A DNA stretch of 64,000 nt, from NCBI GenBank assembly GCA_036346355.1, contig CM070572.1, forward strand, positions 5,897,001-5,961,000, read 5' to 3'. Under the pieces are notes generated by a model. It was not told the DNA's origin and made no database searches. It was given only the letters and a program-made list of their open reading frames with translations. Below, piece after piece: positions 21,108 to 32,579 of this stretch (position 1 is the first letter of the stretch; every line of letters starts with the position of its first letter). The position numbers and the translations under genes are program-made. The stretch is from Rhipidocladum racemiflorum (Eukaryota > Streptophyta > Magnoliopsida > Poales > Poaceae).

Positions 21108-21425
21108 CGAGGAGGGCAATAGCTCGTACTTCGCTGGCGCGGGCTTTGGCTCCGCCTCCTCATCCGACGAAGGGCTTACTGGCGGCGGGAGGGACGAGGA
21201 GGTAGTGGTGGGAATGTGGAGGGAGGAGGCATCGAAGGAGAAGCTAGGGTTTGAGAGCCACTGGGACTCGGCAGTGGGGGCAGAGGAGGAGCCGGTGGGG
21301 TCCGAAATGGGGAAGAGGGGGAAGAGAGACGATGAGTTGGTGGGACCGTATGGCTCGTCTTACTCTCCTTTGCCAGCGGCGAAGGCGGCGGTGATCGATG
21401 GAGACGGCTTCGGTGAGGGCTTCAT
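21108..21425 (-). pseudogene. NRDE2-like first-exon fragment
   Basis: On the minus strand, from an ATG at 21425 (MKPSPKPSPSITAAF), the same frame continues past one TAA stop (after GKGE). It then reads SSSLFPLFPISD, then ESQWLSNPSFSFDASSLHIP and DEEAEPKPAPAKYELLPSSP before a stop at the junction with the LTR-like fragment. SLFPLFP plus WLSNxSFxFDxSS resembles the N-terminus of plant NRDE2 (DUF1740) proteins, RNA-processing and exosome-associated factors. Only about 100 codons are present, with an internal stop and no continuation, so it is a truncated, probably captured or translocated exon. The family call is from memory of motifs and should be searched. Confidence 0.45.
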
Positions 21426-21821
21426 GACGAGTGCGAGATGAGAGGTTTGAGTGCGTGTGTAGGGACTTGGTTACTGTTCAGTCCCTTTAGGATTGTAATT
21501 TAAACAGTCATGTACAAGTACTTAGATCGAAAAGCAATGATTTAGATCGATTTTAAAGTTTTTTTAGCAAAGCACTGTAGCAATTTGCACTGTGATAGTT
21601 ACTGTAGCAACATGCTTAGGTAATTGAATAGTTTGTTCCTCGATCGAAAGATTCACACCTATAAAAACTGTGTAAGTTGTAGTCACTGCACCCTTTCGTC
21701 TCTGTGTCTACAGTGTTGGCTTGTTGGGAACTTGTGGGCGATGGGGCGCGGGAAGGTTGTGGCCACTGACGTGGTGGGACCTGTGATTTTGTGTAGGTTT
21801 GGGACACCGACGTGTGGGCAC
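21426..21821. other. Intergenic DNA
   Basis: Nothing recognised. Confidence 0.4.
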
Positions 21822-21824
21822 TAA

Positions 21825-22055
21825 TGGTGTGTTTGGTTGATGGGATGATGTTGAATGGAATGGGGTGGTTCTGTATCATTTGGTTCCATTATTTTGGATG
21901 AATAGAATGGTTCATTATCTATAGAAAATATTTCTTAAATTTGTATCACTTGATCCGAGATAGAATGGTTTCATTCAAGCAACTAAATACATAAATGATT
22001 TTTTTTAAAATTATCTCATACATATGACACTTGGTACAAATAACCAAACATATTT
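21825..22055. mobile_element. Tourist-like MITE, diverged
   Basis: Ends 'tggtgtgtttggtt' and 'aaccaaacatattt' are imperfectly complementary, flanked by TAA at 21822-21824 and 22056-22058. Its length (231 bp) and internal words ('gaatgg', 'catttggttcca') resemble the clearer copy at 47875-48101. Confidence 0.55.
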
Positions 22056-22058
22056 TAA

Positions 22059-23104
22059 GAAGATTGAGCCTCGAGACTTCTTGGGCCTGTCTCGGAGCTC
22101 GTGGAGTCCAGACCGTGACCTGGTTGGCCCTATTTGAACTGCCACCTGCCAGGCCATGGCAATAGGTCGGCTAAATTTGAACCCGAGAGTGAGTGGCTCG
22201 TACTAGGTTTGGGCTCGAAGCGCAGAAAACGCAGCGCTCCACTGGCCCACTACACCGTGAAAGGCGTAAATTCAGGCCTGTTTGTTTCGGAGGATTGTTT
22301 TTTAGACTATTTGCTTCGTAGGATTGGCGAATGGCGAGTGAATTTTTTGGGTTTGTTTCGTTCCGTTTTCTTGTAAATTTTGTGTGAAACTTTTTTTTTT
22401 ACCTCACACTAACGCATGTATGATGTAGTATCACGGAGTGATAACTCTGGAACCGGAGCAACGGTGACAGTAACACCGCATTACAGCGGGAGGTTGTCAG
22501 GCAACGCAAAAAAAAAAATCACCTGAGAGATAGATATTGGAGCCCATCCGGTGGTGCTTGTTAAAAATTGCTAAAGAATAGTACGGTTTTCTTTGATGTT
22601 CGAGGGTATATGTGCATCCGTGACTTGTACGTTGTTCTACAACTGATCTGCAAGACACATCTTCCTCCTCTTGATTTTTCTTCCCTCATGGGCTGCTAAT
22701 CAAGTCTGAAAATAGAGAGGAAAAGGGAACGGATAGCTAGAACAGACATGTTGCCAGATAGAACGAGCGCCTGTCTATTTTTCCATCAATGTGATGCCCT
22801 GAATATGCCTCTAGTTCATTCATTCTGAAAATGCATCTTAAAAGCAGGGTCATTATCAACATAGCTGGTTATTAGTCTAGGGGTCACCCATCCATCCAAC
22901 AGGGGTTGAGGACAACGACTAGGAGTCAATGGAGTGTTGTTATTGCCTGACATGAAAGGTTGCAATGATAAAATAACAAATATATTCCATCATATGAACC
23001 ACAGAACAAACAGACAATTATTAATAGTAAAAAAAAGGAGCATTGGTAATCATTATAACTTCCTAGAGATATATCACTTTCATTTTCTCTTTGCCGGGTA
23101 TTGC
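22059..23104. other. Intergenic DNA
   Basis: No gene seen. 'gcctgtttgtttcggaggattg' near 22276 is a typical MITE-end phrase, but no partner end was found. Confidence 0.4.
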
Positions 23105-23165
23105 ACACACATATAGTATAACTCCCGGGAGTAGAAAAGAGGCTTCCTATTTATATATATAACGC
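23105..23165. mobile_element. Micron-like MITE end remnant
   Basis: 'actcccgggagtagaaaagaggcttc' followed by a short TA run matches the right ends of the TA-flanked elements at 55575-55961 and 56524-56901. Confidence 0.5.
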
Positions 23166-23913
23166 CATAATGGGGCACCTTGGTGCCTAGGCACTATGAT
23201 TTTAAATACACGAATTCAAGTTAAATTTAGGTATATTTTTTGAAACTTTTAGTTTTAAGGTATATACCCATCTATAACAATTCAAATGAAACACATACTT
23301 TTGAAAAAATCTACTCGAATTCAAATATTTGAATGAATTTAGATTACATGCTTTGCTGATTTATATATATATACTCAGCACATATCTACTAACGACGAGA
23401 GTAATATATTGATATAAGTTCCACCAATAAATACCGCACGAATTAGATTTTACTATATGTATACATAGATTTTACTATCTGTATGATATCCCAGGCTCTT
23501 GTTATCCCAGGCTCTCACGGGAAAATAGACCAACACAAACACACGTACTGAGATTTGCTACACACAAACACACATTGAGATTTGCTACTAGGCTCTCACA
23601 GGAAAACTCACACACAAGTACTCTCTTTATTGAACCTCACAGCAACAACACACGCACAGAAGAAAAACTTTTTAGACACAGCACAAGTGAGTGCAAACTT
23701 ATAGGCGAACGCGGGCCACGGCCATCGGCCACGATCCGCACAATACTCGCGTACGCGCCCACGCGGCTCTACGCTTCTTATACGTGATCCTAATGACCCG
23801 GTCTGCATGCATGCCTGCTCGTGATCCTCATGACCCGTTCTAGCAGCACTACATACATGCATGCCCTTCCTGAAGACTGCAACTCTGTGCTAACTTGAAG
23901 ACTCACGCAGCTC
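23166..23913. other. Intergenic DNA
   Basis: AT-rich. Local duplications ('cacacaaacacac', 'gatcctcatgacccg') are present but no gene was recognised. Confidence 0.4.
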
Positions 23914-23916
23914 ATA

Positions 23917-24304
23917 GGCCCTTTTTGTTTCGGCTTTTTCATCGGTTTAAAAGCTAAAAAGCCTAAGCCGAAACAAACGACTGGCTTTTAAGCCGGGCTT
24001 AAAAAAAGCCAAAAGCTAGACAAGGGGAGCTTTTTTGGACTTTTTTGAATGAAATAACCCTTTGCCACTAAAAGTCTCCAAAATTACCCACCAAATACCA
24101 TCATATATAAATTGAGAATTCATCCAACATCTCATTTAGGGTATTTTAGACTTTTCATCTATAAACTGTACCATCTAACCCATTAATAAGCCAGGATACT
24201 AAACAACATGTCTTGGCTTAAAAGCAGACGACTTAAAAGCTCATTAAGCAAAAAGCTGGCTTTAAGCCAAAAGCCAAAAAGCTTAAGCTGAAACAAACAT
24301 GGCC
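23917..24304. mobile_element. TIR MITE (388 bp), GGCC..TTTGTTTC ends
   Basis: The left end GGCCCTTTTTGTTTCGGCTT and the right end, read back, GGCCATGTTTGTTTCAGCTT are inverted repeats. They continue with 'aaaagctaaaaagcctaagc' and 'gcttaagctgaaac' text. A 3-bp ATA flanks both sides (23914-23916 and 24305-24307). Non-coding, with many 'aagcc'/'ggctt' words that pair internally. Confidence 0.75.
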
Positions 24305-24307
24305 ATA

Positions 24308-24790
24308 CTTGGCTGGCCACCCATCTCCTAGACACACACACGTACACTCACACTGCACACACACTCACTTTTAACTCATGAATTCCTAAACAACAATATT
24401 AGCTCTAACAATATCTTGTTAGCCGGACTGCCACACCTAGCGTGTCCAGATCCCAGGTCAGGCCCAACCCGAACAGCGGGCCAAGGTCTCTTGGGCCATC
24501 TCACCCCAAAAAGCTAGCTTAATGATGGGGTGCTCCTTCACCCTTATAAACCATGCTCAAGCCTTATCTACAACCAATGTGGGACTATTCCAACACTGTA
24601 TGCATAGATTTTACTATCATCCAGAGGGTTCAGCAACCTATGTGGTAGTAAAATCTTACGACACATTCGGTAAATTAGTAGTAACTTTGAAGTGCATTTT
24701 TGACAGTAAATTGGCAGTAACTTTGGGTTGCATATTACACATTTACTGTCCTATGTAAGCCTTGACTCGATATATGTGTTATGTACAAAA
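24308..24790. other. Intergenic, with 'agtaaaatct' MITE-like repeat
   Basis: 24440-24600 reads like a short LTR promoter ('caccccaaaaagctagcttaatg', 'cttataaaccatgctcaag', 'caatgtgggacta'), possibly a TRIM-type element, but its ends were not defined. 24605-24745 shares 'atagattttacta', 'ggtagtaaaatct' and 'cagtaacttt' with 27690-27900 and 28300-28440, a diverged repeat family. Confidence 0.35.
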
Positions 24791-24796
24791 GTAAAA

Positions 24797-27418
24797 TGTG
24801 ACGGACCGCCCTTTCAGGGGCAGTGCGAAACTCACAACAGTTCCCCAGGAAGACTAACTGTTGTAAAACAAGAGTACAATTGCCTGACAAAAGCAACTTC
24901 AACACTTTTTATTCAATATAGTTGGTCTAACGACCGGTTTTTACAGGAGAAGCATCCAAGCTTCTAGACTTACACTACCAAAAGAGAGAAACCACAAGCA
25001 GGGCCTGAGCGAAGACAAAGACCTAGAACCAGACTAAATCGCCATCTACGACCTCCTGGTAGGCTCCAGCATCTTCGAACTCTGAAAGGGCGGGGGTTTT
25101 GCAAGGGTGAGTACAGAGTACTCAACAAGTCGTACAGAACCACTGAATACTATATGTAGGGGTAATCAAGGGATGGCAGTAGGGTTAAGTATCTGGATGC
25201 AGTTTTATTTCATAATTCATTTTATATTTGAAGCACAAACCAATAAAGTAAGTAATTGAATTTCACAAGGTTCAACAACACTTCACCACAATTATCCAAA
25301 TTTAAAACAGTAACTTGAGCTTAGTTACGGGTATCAACCCCGATTCCAACTTAACTTCATTAACCGGAAGTACGGTGTAATCGATTACAATTAAGATTAA
25401 CTCTGCAGAGCAGCTCAACTTTACCCACAAGATATCTATAACCTTTATGCCAATCTCGAGTTTTCATGCAACTTAAATGCATGTGGCCCAGTTTAGATTA
25501 TCACAGCTTTTCGTTTAATCATTCCTGTCCTTTAGTTGTTTACCGATAGAGACCGCTACCTTGGACTCAGGGTCCCCATTAGCGTCTACCGTTGTGAGAA
25601 CCAAGAATGTCACTCTGGACCATCCCCGTTCCACCCCTCCGGTCCACTTCCCTGCCGGGAAGGCCCGGTCCCCATTCTCTCCAGAGAATGGTAGCCACCA
25701 AGACAGTCCAGTTATTATCTCAGGAATGACTAACTTAATGAGCCATGTCGGATACGGATCCACCGACCAGTCCGACCTGTGGTTGAGCGGGAACTAAGTT
25801 ATTTACTTTGCTCAAGGGGATTATTAACCTTACACTTTTGCCAAAGACCAAGCCTTCATCCACAAACCCATTCCGGTACTCACGGTACCGGCCACCAGAC
25901 CAACCAAGGCATTAATCACCAGCCGGGGATCGGAATCTTATCCACTCCGGGATTAATCCGATCTCGTCCCTCGATCGCAAAGACTTTTATAAACATCCGA
26001 ATCGGAGATTCGGCAGCATTTTCTTTAAAAACCAAGTTCTGACTAACCTAGTAATATAGTCTAACCTATTCATGGCAATAAGCAATTAACTAGGGTTCCA
26101 AAGGATTTAACTGGGTTCAACCATTTCAAGGAAGTTCAATGAGCAATTCGGTATTATCTAAGCATCATGTCATTCTAAAATACTGGATTTCATTAATTCA
26201 ATACACAGTAAAGTAATGCGATATAAAATAATTACTATTATAGCATGGCATGATAGGATCAACATGATCAAAGGGTGTACGGCTTGCCTTGCGCGGCAGC
26301 TGGATCGGATGAGTCGTCGAGGAAGTAGTAAATCTTTGCGCTCGTGCTGGTCCGAGCGTGCGCTCGAAGCTGCTCCGACTCCAGGGACTGCTCCGGCTCC
26401 ACTGGCGTCTCAACGGTCGAATCTAGCGCGAAAAGACAACCAACATAAATAAACGATAAAACAACAACCGAAAAAGGAAACGGAAACTGAAATGGAAAAC
26501 CGGAACCGAGTCGGAAGAGAACGGAGGGCAAAACTGGGATTTGGGGATTTTCTGAGTTTCGGATTTGGGAACGGACATCATTTCTGGACTCAGGGGATCG
26601 AAACGGTTCGGGAAAAGCATTTGGTGGAGCTCTGGGCTTTTCCGGGATTTTTCTGGATTTTTTGGGCTATTTTTGGAATTAAAACGGATTTTTGGAAATT
26701 TATTAATTAAATAAAAATCCAAAATCGCTACATCGTTCGGCCGGCCTCGGCTGAACTACCATGGCTCACAGTGGCCAGGAGCAAATGTGGGCGGCCGGCC
26801 AAAACTGGCCAGAGGCGAGGCGGCGAGACCAGCAGCGGTGAGGGAGGAGAGAGAGGCTGAGGTGGGGCCACCCGTCGAGGCGAGGCGAGGCAGGGCTAGG
26901 GTTAGGAAAACAGGGAGGGCGACGGCGGCACGAGCGAACGGGGCAAGGGCGAGGAGGAGAGGAGCTCACCGAGAGGGAGAGGAGCGGGCGAGTTAGGGAG
27001 GTGAGGAGGCCGAGTTTTATAGGCGAGGCGAGGAGGCAAAGTGGCACGGCACGGCGGATGGCGAGCACAGGCGGCTGGCCATGCAAGCGACAGTATGGCT
27101 GGCAGAAGGCGGCGAGGCGCGGTCGTCGACTCAGGCAAGGTGGCGACGACCACGGGAGCCGGCCACATGCAGACGCGCGCGAGCGCGCCGGAGGCGAAGG
27201 CGGCGGTCACGGGTGCCGGTCGGGGCTGGGCCGGAATGGCCGGGAGGCCGAAGGCCAACGGGCCGAAGGGAGCGGGCCGGCGGCCCAAGGAGCAAGGATT
27301 CGGCCCAAAACGAGGTTAGGGATTCAAACTCGATTTTCAAATTTCCAAACTCAAATTCAAACGCAAAGTCAAATGAAACTCAAACAAATTCATTTTGAAA
27401 TTTTTGAGGGTTGTTTCA
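24797..27418 (-). mobile_element. Solo LTR (2622 bp) with TAAAA TSD
   Basis: The + strand begins TGTGACGGACCGCC and ends AGGGTTGTTTCA (TG...CA). Both flanks are TAAAA (24792-24796 and 27419-27423). Orientation is taken as minus because the minus strand starts TGAAACAACCCTCAAA, a usual LTR start in grasses. It holds a GC-rich part (26740-27320) and an AT-rich part but no gag or pol, so it is a solo LTR left by recombination, or a single LTR-only copy. The ORFs inside it are not genes. Confidence 0.8.
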
Positions 27419-27423
27419 TAAAA

Positions 27424-28454
27424 CATCCTTACGTTCGAAGATATGTTTGCATATTACACGAAGATTATACCAAGTCACCAATATATACTTGAGACCGAAT
27501 CGAACGCATGAAAACAAAATTACCAGGCAGCCGACCGGCCGGATACAAGCACTGAAGTTTGACTCGGACTTAATGCGGGAAAAACTGCCACACGTATATG
27601 CCAAGATTTATGCAAGACCATTAATACTTCCGCTCCAAATAATAACAAGAGATAAGACTGAGATCGATTTAATTTGCTATGCATATATTTTACTATTATG
27701 CAGAGGATTTAACAGTAGCCTATATAATAGTAAATTGAATCCTCTGGTATGACAGTAAAATCTATATATACTGGTAGTAAATTGTAGTGTATTTAGCAGT
27801 AACTTTAAAATAAATATATTGTATCAATATAATACGCCATGGTGAGATTCGGTAGTAAAATCTAAATACATAGCACATAATTTGTAGCATATTTGATAGC
27901 AAAATCTAAGTTCTTTAGTTGTTCCTAAAATCATTACAGAAATGGTGTATTTTTGCCAAATAAAAGAATTTGATTGCCATTATTTCATCGATTTGCTTGT
28001 GCAACTAATGGTTGCACAAAGTAACTTAGCTAGTGATGATACGTTGAACTAGTAATTAACATAGCCACTGAATGAGGAGTGTCGAGGAGTAAGTATGTTT
28101 CAGTCAGTTATATGGTCGATGTGTCCAACGTTCTCAATATCTTTGGGGGGCTCAGCTGCTGCATATGCTCCAGGTAGTAGACGATCCCGACCGGCACTCA
28201 CACACGCGTCGGCTAGTGCAGGTGACCATCTTCCCTCACTGTAGGAAAGATCAGCGTCGTACTTAGTTATCTTACACACAGTGAAACAACTGCTATAACT
28301 CATGAAAAATTGGTCATACAGTGGTACACTTAAGTTAGACTACAAACAAATTACTGGTAACATCTTTTAGATTTTACTGTCGAACCACACTGTAGTATAT
28401 TATAGTCATGTGATAGATTTACTCTAAAGTTACTACCAAAGACACTTCAAGTTA
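27424..28454. other. Intergenic, with repeat relics
   Basis: 27690-27900 belongs to the 'agtaaaatct' repeat family (see 24605-24745). No intact gene. Confidence 0.4.
28100..28303 (-). pseudogene. Unidentified protein-like fragment
   Basis: A minus-strand frame with codon-like composition reads DADLSYSEGRWSPALADACV, SAGRDRLLPGAYAAAEPP and KDIENVGHIDHITD to a stop at 28100. It looks like a real protein segment rather than a random frame (few rare residues, balanced composition, more GC-rich than its flanks). I do not recognise the family, and no start or splice structure is convincing. Likely a gene relic of about 55 codons. Confidence 0.3.
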
Positions 28455-28711
28455 CTCCCTCCGGTCACAAATAGTAGTCGTTTTGGACATCGGCACGGTC
28501 CCCAAAACTCAACTTTGACCACTAATTTCTATTGTAATATATTTGAAAAATTCAATAAAATTATAATATTATAAAAGTACGTTTCGAGACGAATCTACAC
28601 ATATGATTTTTATCCATCCAATCTAAATATTCAAAAAGATATAAATAGTTAAACTTTTAAAAGTTTGACTGCACGCATCCCAAACCGACTACTATTTGTG
28701 ACCGGAGGGAG
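28455..28711. mobile_element. Stowaway MITE (257 bp)
   Basis: TIR CTCCCTCCGGTCACAAATAG at the left and its complement ending GACCGGAGGGAG at the right, with TA target duplications at 28453-28454 and 28712-28713. The inner sequence 'cgtttcgagacgaatct' is typical of grass Stowaway elements. Confidence 0.93.
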
Positions 28712-28713
28712 TA

Positions 28714-29600
28714 CTATCCATGTATAGAGATTTAACTATCATGCCATAGAATTCAGTAACTACTTGCTGTAGTTCAAGACTGCTGCTTTCAAAAAACATA
28801 AAATGTGGCTCCGCAATGATTTATAAAGTGGTGCATTTACCCCTGGACTTACAAACAAGCTGCATTTTTCTCTCACACCGAGGCCTGTACGGGATCTGGA
28901 GCTTGGCTTAAATTAACAACATTGAAGCCATCATACGGATGCTATAAATGCCTCCGATTACTAGGATCAAATGCACATTCAATTTATGTTCAAGGCAGGG
29001 TTCACCAAACCGGGCGAGGTTTGACAATTTTGCGATTTTTGACTTTATCGAGTCGGTTCGACATATAAAATCGATCGGTAAATCAGTTAAATTCAAAAAA
29101 TTTAAAAAAAAATAAAATTTCAAAAATTTATGTACACAAAACTAACTGGTTTTCAATCAAAACCGACCGGTTTTCGATAACAAATTATGTGATAGTGCGT
29201 CGGGCTTTAGCACGTGATTAAAACCGGTCAAATTTTGGTCAAAACCGGTCGATTTTTGGTAAAAACTGATTAGTTTTAGATTTTTCCTCTTTTTTAAAAA
29301 AATTTGAAATTTTTAACCATTCGGTTTTGGACGATTTTCGGCTCGATATTTTGAATTTCGGATTTCAAAATTTCATCAATTTTTTTTCAATTTTGATATT
29401 GTTAACCCTGGTTCAAAGGAGTTGTTTCTATCTCGTCATCATCGAACAGCGACCTACAGATGGAGCTTCCCAGGAACTGCCTTGTCCTCATGCATTTGGC
29501 CTGTCCAGATCCGGCTTGTGAATGTCTATTTTTTTTATGAGAAAAATCATGTCAATTGCTGGTGTTTGCCTGCTGGTTTACATCCATCTAATAAAAACAT
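28714..29600. other. Intergenic, with foldback-like AT-rich segment
   Basis: 28985-29420 consists of 'aaaccggt', 'ggtcaaaa' and 'tttcggat' words, from 'agggttcaccaaacc' to 'gttaaccctggttc' (partly inverted ends). It is similar in character to the insertion in XRI1 intron 4. No gene. Confidence 0.35.
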
Positions 29601-29609
29601 ACGAGCGTG

Positions 29610-30060
29610 AAGTGGGAGCAGACGACGGAGGGGAGGGGCAGGGGCTCCGGCAGGTAGCCAATTCCCGACCTCTTGGCTCTGCAAGTGGAGGAGGAGCGGT
29701 GGAGGGGGAGATGGCAGAGGGCGGGAGGGGAAACAAGGGCGAGCGTGCGGGGGAGGAGCAGCGGAGGCAACATCATATTTTATCCGCAAGCACATCTCAA
29801 GATCCAGAGAAGCAGCTAGCGGGGACATCGCATTACTCACTGGGTTTGCCCACGGTGGAGCTGGCGTGGCCTTCGGCGAGCACGAAGTGGGAGCGAAGGA
29901 TGGGGGGAGGGGCAGGGGCTACGTCGGCGCGGCCAGGCCTTATCTTGTGGCCCTGCAAGCGGAGGAGGAGGAGCGGAGTGGGAGATGGCAAGGTGATAAG
30001 GCGAGCGTAGGTCTTCGGGCGGCCTCGAAGGCTCCGGAAGTGCCATTTCCGCGATGCTGC
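29610..30060. repeat. GC-rich diverged direct duplication
   Basis: Two related blocks start 'gaagtgggagc' at about 29611 and 29884 (273 bp apart). Each has 'gggaggggcaggggct', 'ctctgcaag/ccctgcaag', 'ggaggagga' and 'gggagatggca'. They are open on several frames because of purine bias. Possibly captured gene DNA. Not recognised. Confidence 0.45.
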
Positions 30061-30082
30061 AAGGCCCATCGAAAGGGGAAAA

Positions 30083-30195
30083 TTTGATGATTTGCCCTGA
30101 AGTTGATCAATCTTGGATCATTTACCTAAACGTTCATCAACTTTGGGCAAATGATCAAAGACTGATCAACTTCGGAGCAAATGATCAAATGCCCC
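30083..30195. mobile_element. Foldback MITE, family A, copy 3 (short)
   Basis: 'gatttgccctgaagttgatc' and the complementary 'gatcaacttcggagcaaatgatc' bracket a core related to 16030-16230. About 113 bp, an internally deleted member. Confidence 0.65.
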
Positions 30196-30261
30196 AAAGG
30201 GTGCGGCCGTAGCCTAGCTGACGTGGAAGGACTTAGAGTGGCGGGATTTCTTACTCTGTAA

Positions 30262-30369
30262 GGGCTTGTTTGGATGCGAGGGAACCAAAACCCAGGGAAG
30301 TAAATTCCAAGGGGGATTTTGCAGGACACATAGAATCCCCCTCCATCCCCAGGGAAAATATTTAAAGAC
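30262..30369. mobile_element. PIF-type terminal fragment (GGGCTTGTTTGGATGC)
   Basis: TAA then GGGCTTGTTTGGATGCGAGG, followed by 'atagaatccccctccatcccc'. The same start and a similar subterminal region occur at 32471 ('gaatccccctcaatccc'). It ends at the Pack-type element and its partner end is uncertain. Confidence 0.5.
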
Positions 30370-30372
30370 TAA

Positions 30373-32467
30373 GAGCATTTCCAATAGTTTCCAATAATTT
30401 GACTCCCAATAATCTTAGATTGGGAGCTTTCCAAAAAATTTTGGGCAAAAAAAAAGTGCCATACTCCAACAGTCCCTATTTTTTCCCCAAAAAATATTTT
30501 GACTTGGTCCCTGTTGTCCCGGTTTTGACGTTTTGACGTTTTTGTTGTCCCCCAAAAAAAAGTCATGTTTCGTTCATGTATACAACGCCAGCAGTTCCGA
30601 GTAGAAGTCATGTACATGTATAAAAAACTAGCAGTGTGCAAACGAAGCTAGAAGTGGTTCTCTTCAGGACTGCTTTTGTGATTGCATACGAAGCTAGAAG
30701 CAACACAGTATGTATATTTCTTCACTGATTCAAAGTCATCTGCTTGATTCCAAGAGCCATCGCAAGCATGCCACCTGTCGATGTACCACATATGAGGTCA
30801 AACATTTCATGTATTCGTTTCCCAGTTCCTTGCTCTATCTGTTTAAGCATTACTAGCAAAGGATGGTGGCAGGAAGAGAACCGAAAAACAAGCGAAAAGA
30901 AGGCACTAAGTTTGTGCCTGGCCGCAATGAAGTAGGAATTATTCTCGGTCTGAAACAAAATCCAAGAACACACTTGTCAAAAAATGATGCTAGTAATGAT
31001 ATGGCCTAGTTAACGGAATGGTAGAATGCCAAGATAGTTTATCTACCTCTATTTGCACAGTGACAGATTTAAGACTTTCCAGTGCTTTAATTCTAATATT
31101 TGCAAGTGTGAGATGCCTAAGGTTATGCAGTGGCAAAATTTCTGGAAGAAATTCTAGGGGATTTCCAAACAAGCGCAATACATGTAGCTTAGGCATTGAC
31201 CTGTGGGAAACCGAGAATGAATGATGAGCAAAATAACACCAATGGAAAAGAAGCTACAGAAAAATAAACAACCCTATAAATAACATTCAATAACCGGAAA
31301 TCCAATAATGGGTGGACAAGCTTGTTATGTTCTAATGATAATTCCTCCAGCAAAACACATTTTCGCAGCCATGATCTGTTTCTTGAAATGGCTGTGTTAG
31401 CAACTATACACAAGCATATACACTACAAATCAATGGTTTTCGTAATTATCACATGTTTCACATTCGATGATATCTCATAACTCACAAGTAAAAACACATC
31501 TGATTAATTAACAGCATTTTTCCTTACAATGTACTTCTTTGAATGGCTTAATAGAAAGATACTACAATTATGATCATGGTCAACCTTCAAGTTCTTGTTG
31601 ATTTGTGAGGTGTTCGATTCGGATTGCCATCCAATTCGATGGGATCCCAACACTATCCCCACTACAACAATAAAGTATAATAATCCACAGAAAACTAAAA
31701 GTCGAAAAATTGTTCTACTGCAAATGCTAAGTTCGATTGGTGAATACTGAATGCATAGAACAAGCATCTTTCTACAGAAAAACCAGAATAACTAACAATC
31801 AGCATTAAGCAATCAAACAAACTCCACCAAATCAAACGTGATTTCACACCACTAGACCATTACACACCGCTCAGCCACAACCACTACAGCTACACATAAG
31901 TAATACAGAAGAAGAACGAATGGACGATGCACTCACCGACAAGCGCGATTGCAGAGGTCGAGCACGCAGCGACGAGCGCCGATGGTCGCTAAGCACCGGC
32001 TGCGCCTGCGACAACGGCCCCATCCGCAGTCGGCGCGGGCACGAGGTTGGATCTGATTAGGCGCGCGAGCACCCCGGCGCCGTTGCCGCTCCCCTGCGCG
32101 GACCCCACGGCCCGCGCCTCCCGCGCCAACCGCAGTGCCTCCCGCCTCTTGACCACCCGCATCTCCACCCCCACCTCGACCACCCCGTCCTCCTTCGGGT
32201 TCAGATCGACGCAGACGGCATTGTGGGGTTGGGGAAGAGCCGCAATGGTGCGAAGACAACTTGCGCACGCCGATTTTGCCGCGCGAGGGGCGCGAATCAC
32301 CGATTGGGAGCGCGGAAGCAGGGCGAAAAGATGAGGTCGTTGAGGATCGGTTTTGGGCGTGCGAAAATTTAAGGAACGGTTAAGAGGAACTGTTGGAGTA
32401 TTTTTTCTTTCCATTAAGCCTAAAAACAGATTTTAGGAATACATTTGAGGCGCTGTTGGAGATGCTC
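30373..32467. mobile_element. PIF/Harbinger Pack-type element carrying PLA I exons
   Basis: Termini GAGCATTTCCAATAG...CTGTTGGAGATGCTC are inverted repeats (GAGCATYTCCAAYAG), flanked by TAA on both sides (30370-30372 and 32468-32470). A 3-bp TAA duplication with this TIR fits PIF/Harbinger (Tourist-type) transposition. The 2095-bp interior has no transposase but holds rearranged exons of a host phospholipase gene on the minus strand. It is therefore a non-autonomous element that has captured host gene DNA including introns. Confidence 0.75.
30722..32414 (-). pseudogene. Captured phospholipase A I (LRR-ARM-patatin) gene fragment
   Basis: Exons on the minus strand. About 32334-31937 has the N-terminus (PHNAVCVDLNPKEDGVVEVG, GAGVLARLIRSNLVPAPTAD) and a GTGAGT donor, but a 1-nt shift near 31990 breaks the frame. 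31388-31295 (KCVLLEELSLEHNKLVHPLL) and 31200-31047 (MPKLHVLRLFGNPLEFLPEI) are leucine-rich repeats. 30949-30722 starts ENNSYFIAARHKLSAF, then runs straight from HHPLL into MLKQIEQGTGKRIHEMFDLI and CGTSTGGMLAMALG, the patatin nucleophile motif GxSxG. In full PLA I proteins an armadillo-repeat region and the patatin Gly-rich loop lie between those two pieces, and here they are deleted in frame. The rest of the catalytic domain, including the dyad Asp, is missing. Family: patatin-related lipid acyl hydrolase acting on membrane lipids. This copy is a pseudogene. Confidence 0.8.
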
Positions 32468-32579
32468 TAAGGGCTTGTTTGGATGCTAGGGGAAAAAACT
32501 AGGGAAAATTTTCCCTATGGAGGGATTTTGATGGCGTCTTGAATCCCCCTCAATCCCTGTGGCAATTTTCCCCAAGAGA

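Noticed and set aside
26766..27492. GC-rich frames of 90-163 codons on both strands
   Set aside because: They lie within the solo LTR. No conserved domain, and the composition explains the openness.
30722..32414. Functional phospholipase gene
   Set aside because: Frameshift in the first exon, ARM region and most of the patatin domain missing, and the whole segment confined within transposon termini.
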